Source: Halichondria panicea (lineage: Eukaryota > Porifera > Demospongiae > Suberitida > Halichondriidae). From it: DNA of 64,000 bases. The stretch is from the NCBI RefSeq assembly GCF_963675165.1, contig NC_087379.1:4543442-4607441 (forward strand), given 5' to 3'. A program made the position numbers and the translations under genes. This document shows, one piece after another, positions 59,650 to 64,000 of the stretch. The notes beneath the pieces were generated by a model that did no database searches, was not told the DNA's origin, and worked only from the letters and a program-made list of their open reading frames with translations. Each line of letters begins with the position of its first letter. The stretch's first letter is position 1.

Positions 59650-61249
59650 GTGAGTCTCAATAATGCATACATAGCCTCGATTCCAGGCCGATTAAAATAC
59701 AGCCTGGTATACTTATTGCATGGTGATAGTGCGCATACGTTACTCCAGAATCTCGGGAATCCCTTTCTCTCATCTATTTTATATCAATGTACATCAGCTT
59801 AGCTCTCTATTGCGTTGTTCCAGAAGGCTTTCACACAGTCTGAAGCCAGAAGAGGCTCTCATCTACCTCTATGACGGTTGTATGGTCAGGATGTCTTACC
59901 TTGGATATGTACAGGCTATGGGAAGTGTATGGTGCCTCTTAACTGCTATATACTTGCACAAAGACAACCCGGCTATAGGACCAACGTAGATGAGAGACTC
60001 TTCTGTCTTCAAACTAGTGTTCAAGCCTTCTAGACCAACACAATAGATGGCATAAGCTTAAGGTTACGATGCAGTGTTTGCTCATGAATTATTCATGAGT
60101 TTTTATTTTTTGTTTTTGTGAAAAGGAAGATATTGTTTCTATTATTTTATGTGTCTATACTGTTGCACTACTCATAAGTAACTATTACAGCGCTTGCTAG
60201 CTATCAGTACACTAACTAGATGACAAAAATTTACCACAAAGATCGTGTAGTCACTGCCGATTTTTTAGTCGTCAAATATTAGACAAAGAAAGACTCTAAC
60301 AAGAACTAAACAGTGACCTACCAGCAGTTTATGATATTCCTGAGGGCGGCTCGAAGAGTTTTTGCTCCTATCTATCTACAAACTGAAGAAAAATGCCATA
60401 GTTTACTAGCTAGTCGGCTATTTTTCCATATTTTTCGACTTCTACAGGAGCTAACTCGATGACTGTTCATTGTTTTGAAGAAATTGTTTCGAGCCGCCCT
60501 GCCCCTTTCCTCCTTTAAATAGATAATTGCCTTACTGGCAAAGAGCATGCAATATCTAGCATATAAAATGATGACTAGTGTATACAGTCAAGACAAGCTT
60601 GATTTACTACTGATAATTACTGCGTGGGCGAACACTGCATCTTAACCTTAAGTCATGGAGATAAAAAATATTACGGAACTTATGTATTTTTATTAGTAAA
60701 CGGACTAATTTACGGTGAAGAGCGCATAAAAGAGAGAGAGAGCATGTAACTTCCGTCTGCTACAGTATGGGCAGAATCCAAAACTACTATATACCATATA
60801 CCTCGCTTGCTCATGCGCACCGAGGCATAATTATGCATGCAATAAGTTACCACATCTTATAAAGCTTCTAGCGAATCTTAAATGGCATGCATGCAACAAG
60901 TATATATACTGCAACTACCAATAGCGGTTTTATTTTATGAGCTGTTTATACATAATCTGCTCCTAACAGACTTATATATATATCTCAGGGGCAAAATTAA
61001 GTAGAGCTGGGATTAGGTCTGGTCTAAACTACCACGCCCATTTTTATGAAATCTCCAAAGTCACTCTTTTACTATAACTAGGGCATACGTATACATATAC
61101 GCAGGCGCCTCGCGGGAAGCTCTGATTGATGATTATATAATGATGTTGAAGGTGAATATTTGAAAGTGGAATAAAAATTGAATGAATAAGATAAGAAAGG
61201 GGGGAACAAGGATAATTATAATTGATTGTAAGAGTTATAAATTGTTCAG
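59650..61249. repeat. Repeat-rich region with a 610-bp foldback
   Basis: 60049-60090 (AGCTTAAGGTTACGATGCAG, TGTTTGCTCATG) and 60623-60662 are reverse complements and enclose about 530 bp. Inside that, GGGCGGCTCGAA (60354) pairs with TTCGAGCCGCCCTG (60489). A decayed CAAGGGCG-type MITE lies near 60716-60780. GCCTCGATTCCAGGCCGATTA at 59673 matches a piece of 39344-40407. No further ankyrin exon found. Confidence 0.6.
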
Positions 61250-61861
61250 TTAGTTAGTGGTACGGCAAACATCACTGATGATTTTGTTTGGGGTGTATGT
61301 AGCTTGAAACGGGTCAGCCGTAAGAATTTGAGTGGTGACTTCTTGTTTGTTTGTTAAACTGGTGATCATGTCGTCGTCGGCTATTTTTCTGATCATAGGC
61401 AAGAAAGCGACGAGACTGTAGTTGCTGTTTGGAGTGGTGATCACAAGCTTAGCAGATAGCTATTTGTCACACTTAGATAGCTTTTTGAGATATGGTACAT
61501 TTGGTACACACACCAATGACATCATTAAGTGGATCTACCTTTGCTTTGCATGAAAGACATGCATTGTGTGTTCCAATGTATGACACTCCAGTGACTTCTG
61601 CATTGGCAATGACAGTGTTGCTGGATAATGGCTCAGTGTTGTCTACAGTGCAATGGCGTGAATGTCACAAGGAGAGTCGGACTCCTGTGGGGAAAGGTAC
61701 TTGACATTAGCAAAAGAATTGATAGTCGACTTGTCCTGTTGGAGAAGTATGATGTGTAGTTTCATTATGTTGATCCGACTGCTGCCGCCTAGCTCCGGCT
61801 CTTCGATCCCTGTCTTGTTGTCTGTTTCTTTCTCTCTGTGGAGCTGCACAGCGGTTTGCAC
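61250..61861 (-). pseudogene. Frameshifted RPA-like zinc-ribbon/OB-fold gene remnant
   Basis: Minus strand, three pieces in two or more frames. 61861-61643 gives SSRINIMKLHIILLQQDKST and FANVKYLSPQESDSP. 61645-61490 continues in another frame as AEVTGVSYIGTHNACLSCKA and GVCTKCTISQKAI, a C-x2-C...C-x2-C zinc ribbon. 61470-61250 gives LVITTPNSNYSLVAFLPMIR, KIADDDMITSL and ADPFQATYTPNKIISDVCR. The order (OB strand, zinc ribbon, OB strands) and motif style match the C-terminal DNA-binding domain of RPA70-like proteins as found in multi-copy, mobile-element-linked families. A stop codon between the ribbon and the last piece plus the frameshift indicate decay. The RPA assignment is from memory of motif pattern only. 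Confidence 0.5.
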
Positions 61862-62076
61862 TACGAGAGCGAGTGTTTATATCTAGTATCTAGCTAGCTC
61901 TCTGGCTCTAGAAGCTGTAGTCTGTTTCTATCTTTCTTCGGGCCTGCTTACGGTGGCCACGAGATCGAGAGCTGCACTGCACTGTGCATGCTAACGATGG
62001 CCACGCCTCTTTGTCTGCATGCATGCCCCCCGGGGGAACCCAACCCACATCCGTTGCAGACATATATATCCACATG

Positions 62077-62135
62077 GGCCAGAATCAGGTGGTACGATTA
62101 TTCACCTCGCTTCCCGCTCGGCAATAACCACACTC
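62077..62135. repeat. Inverted partner of the repeat at 21233-21297
   Basis: CATGGGCCAGAATCAGGTGG, TACGATTATTCACCTCGCTTCC and CGCTCGGCAAT match the reverse complement of the earlier copy, about 41 kb away. Confidence 0.7.
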
Positions 62136-62316
62136 ACTAATTCGTTCTGAAGTCGTTGTAAGCGGCTGTAATTAGAACTATCTACCTAGTACAGCTAGTG
62201 GCTTGCTCGGGAAATGTGAACCATGTAAGCTGACTTTGTTAAACAGACCAATCAGATTTATGATATCTACGTGATTTGCTGGCCACATAGAAAAGGCTGT
62301 ACGTACATGAAAAAGA

Positions 62317-63232
62317 AAATGGACCCTAAGTATGTTATTGGGACAAGTTGCTGCTGGGCATACATCAGCTGTGCATCCAACTCAACCTTTGATTGCTCCA
62401 AAGCCCAAGGGAAAGGCAGATCTACCCCTTCAGCAAGTTAGTGGGAATGTGGCACAAATTAATAACTCAGGAACCCAATTTAACGTTCGAAACACAGTTG
62501 TTAAACAAGCAGTTTGTCAGTCACCACAGTCTGAAAGCAACGAACCAGTGAATATAACAATTAAAGTATTTCATCCTATCAAGCAGAAAGAGTGGAAGAC
62601 TTTTGTATTGAAATTGAAACTATATCTGAAATGAACAGTGTTAGAGCTCTTCGTGAGGAAATAACTTGGCAAGCAGATTTTGTAAGCTTTAATCTTGGCT
62701 TTGTCAATTGATATTGGCTATAATTATTGTTGGTTCTTGTTTTTCACTGAGTGATGATATCAAGCTAGTCTGTATTAGAAAAATTGATTGACAGGGGAAA
62801 GATGCTGTGGTGTGTCGGTTTGCCTGAGAGACATATTGAAAGTGGTATATTGTATGTGTAGACTCATAATCAGATGAAGAACAACCAAAGAAGCAATTGG
62901 AAGGAAAGGTCAGTGGTCTTGTATCTAAAACACAACGAATAGATTCCATCGTGAATGAACTCAGTGAAAAACATGGGAATACGTACAATAAGATACAATA
63001 CAAACTTTGGGCTGAAACTATTGACGTAAAGAAACACGAGAGTAGAGATGTTCCACCGCCTGGCTCAATATGGAATAATACATCCAAGAAACCAAAGCAT
63101 TCGAAGTTGATGCAATGGCATGTGCTTTACTACCATGACAAACAAAGTTGCGTCCGCATTTTCTCTGAGGCCTTCACCATCTGATCATACTACTCCTACT
63201 AAAGACTTGAATGAACCAACCCCTGAATAATT
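62317..63232 (+). pseudogene. Frameshifted two-part unknown gene
   Basis: 62326-62620 reads LPLQQVSGNVAQINNSGTQF and VNITIKVFHPIKQKEWKTF. A one-base shift then restores EIETISEMNSVRALREEITW up to a GT donor near 62680. A second part, 62870-63120, reads EGKVSGLVSKTQRIDSIVNE, LSEKHGNTYNKIQYKLWAET and KHESRDVPPPGSIW. Another frame change leads to SAFSLRPSPSDHTTPTKDLN and TAA near 63230. The consistent style across frames suggests one real ancestral gene now broken, or sequencing indels. I do not recognise the family; the IKVFHPI...ALREEI stretch looks like a ubiquitin-like or PB1-like beta-grasp segment. Confidence 0.5.
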
Positions 63233-63689
63233 TGCACCATCTCTATACTTTTGCAATCAAAAGTCCAAGCCTTTTAGAGTTATGCATGGCTTTCTTTTTA
63301 GGTAGTTTGTAGCCAGAGGAACTGGCATTGCATGCACATTTATCAGAGTAGGTTGGACACGCATCATCATGACGCGTTCAGTGATGTGATAATTATAGAC
63401 CACTATCCAATAATCCTTGGCCAAATAAAAATATTTGGGGCTTAGATCAATTCTGGCGCAATTTAAGCTCATATAGTAGCTATCGATTTAGTGATACCAT
63501 CATTACATGATTGTAGTGTTAGGTGCGCAAAATAGATGTTTAAAACTAAACTGACTACCTACCTCAGCTTCATTTTTTTTGTATCAAAATCAAATCCCAG
63601 GGGGGCGAAATACCCCCCTCGCCCCCCTCAATGCAGCCCTGACTAGAAACTTGCCTCTAGTGTGAGTGAGTGGGTTCATAGATAGAGTA

Positions 63690-64000
63690 GAAGAGGGATT
63701 GGAAACGGAAGTACCCTCGAAGTACCATCCGTGTATCTCCGCGGTTTTAATCGAGGCTTACTTTTTTAACGCGAGGGCTAAACATGAATAATTCATGAGA
63801 ATTGTTTTGCTCTCTGTAAGAAGTCCACGAGCAGTTCTGCTGCTAAACATCAACTTTCTCTAATACTTGAGGCCATTTGGGACACAGGACACTATTTAGT
63901 TACAAAGCCTTAGCTATATCAAAGGTACTATAGGAACACAAGCATGAAAAAGCGCTCTGTGTACCTCTAGCTACTTCACGACAATCGAGATTATATTTTC
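63690..64000. mobile_element. Second copy of the 44572-45068 MITE (truncated by window edge)
   Basis: GAGGGATTGGAAACGGAAGT, TTAATCGAGGCTTAC, GAGGCCATTTGGGACACAGG, TTAGCTATATCAAAGG and GTACCTCTAGCTA follow the reverse complement of 44820-45060 in order. Confidence 0.75.

Overview
The window reads as animal nuclear DNA, most likely from a demosponge such as Amphimedon queenslandica. Its genes have short GT-AG introns and metazoan protein families (WDR5, MTARC, a PHF13/PHF23-type PHD protein, ankyrin repeats, a HECT-like piece, a CR1/L2-like LINE). The non-coding DNA is AT-rich, full of the word ATAATTAT and crowded with short inverted-repeat transposons. The species name is inference from style and remembered repeat motifs; no search was possible.

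Layout. 1-5335: the 3' part of a laccase-type multicopper oxidase gene on +, a second copy of its 3' tail, and a decayed fragment of a paralogue. 5709-11903: two compact host genes on +, a PHD-finger protein of the PHF13/PHF23 type followed directly by a complete ten-exon WDR5 gene. 12272-16537: a complete six-exon MTARC (mitochondrial amidoxime-reducing component) gene on -, tail to tail with WDR5, with a 1 kb foldback transposon in intron 1. 16904-18148: an intronless gene of unknown function on -. 18149-41184: almost entirely transposon territory. The most notable object is an interval of about 12.6 kb (21954-34576) bounded by 127-bp inverted repeats that differ at one base. Just inside its right end it carries a two-exon DDE integrase/transposase gene. 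Between the repeats lie a HECT-like gene fragment, a second inverted-repeat element of about 6.2 kb, and smaller elements. To its right lie a broken retroelement 3' region, a 39-bp minisatellite, several foldback elements and a perfect 112-bp-arm palindrome fused to a 5'-truncated LINE. 42918-59649: an ankyrin-repeat gene on + with five 99-bp, phase-0, one-repeat exons spread over about 17 kb of intron that is itself full of MITEs. 59650-64000: repeats, a frameshifted RPA-like (zinc ribbon plus OB fold) remnant and a frameshifted unknown gene.

How the genes relate. WDR5 is a core subunit of the complexes that write H3K4 methylation. PHF13/PHF23-type PHD fingers read H3K4me3. The two genes sit head to tail 281 bp apart, a writer/reader pair. 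MTARC is a molybdenum-cofactor reductase of the outer mitochondrial membrane. The multicopper oxidase is probably secreted. I see no operon-like arrangement.

Limits. Exon boundaries were set by eye from splice sites, reading frame and recalled family conservation. Transposon boundaries come from inverted repeats and target-site duplications seen by eye. Family names for transposons are provisional.
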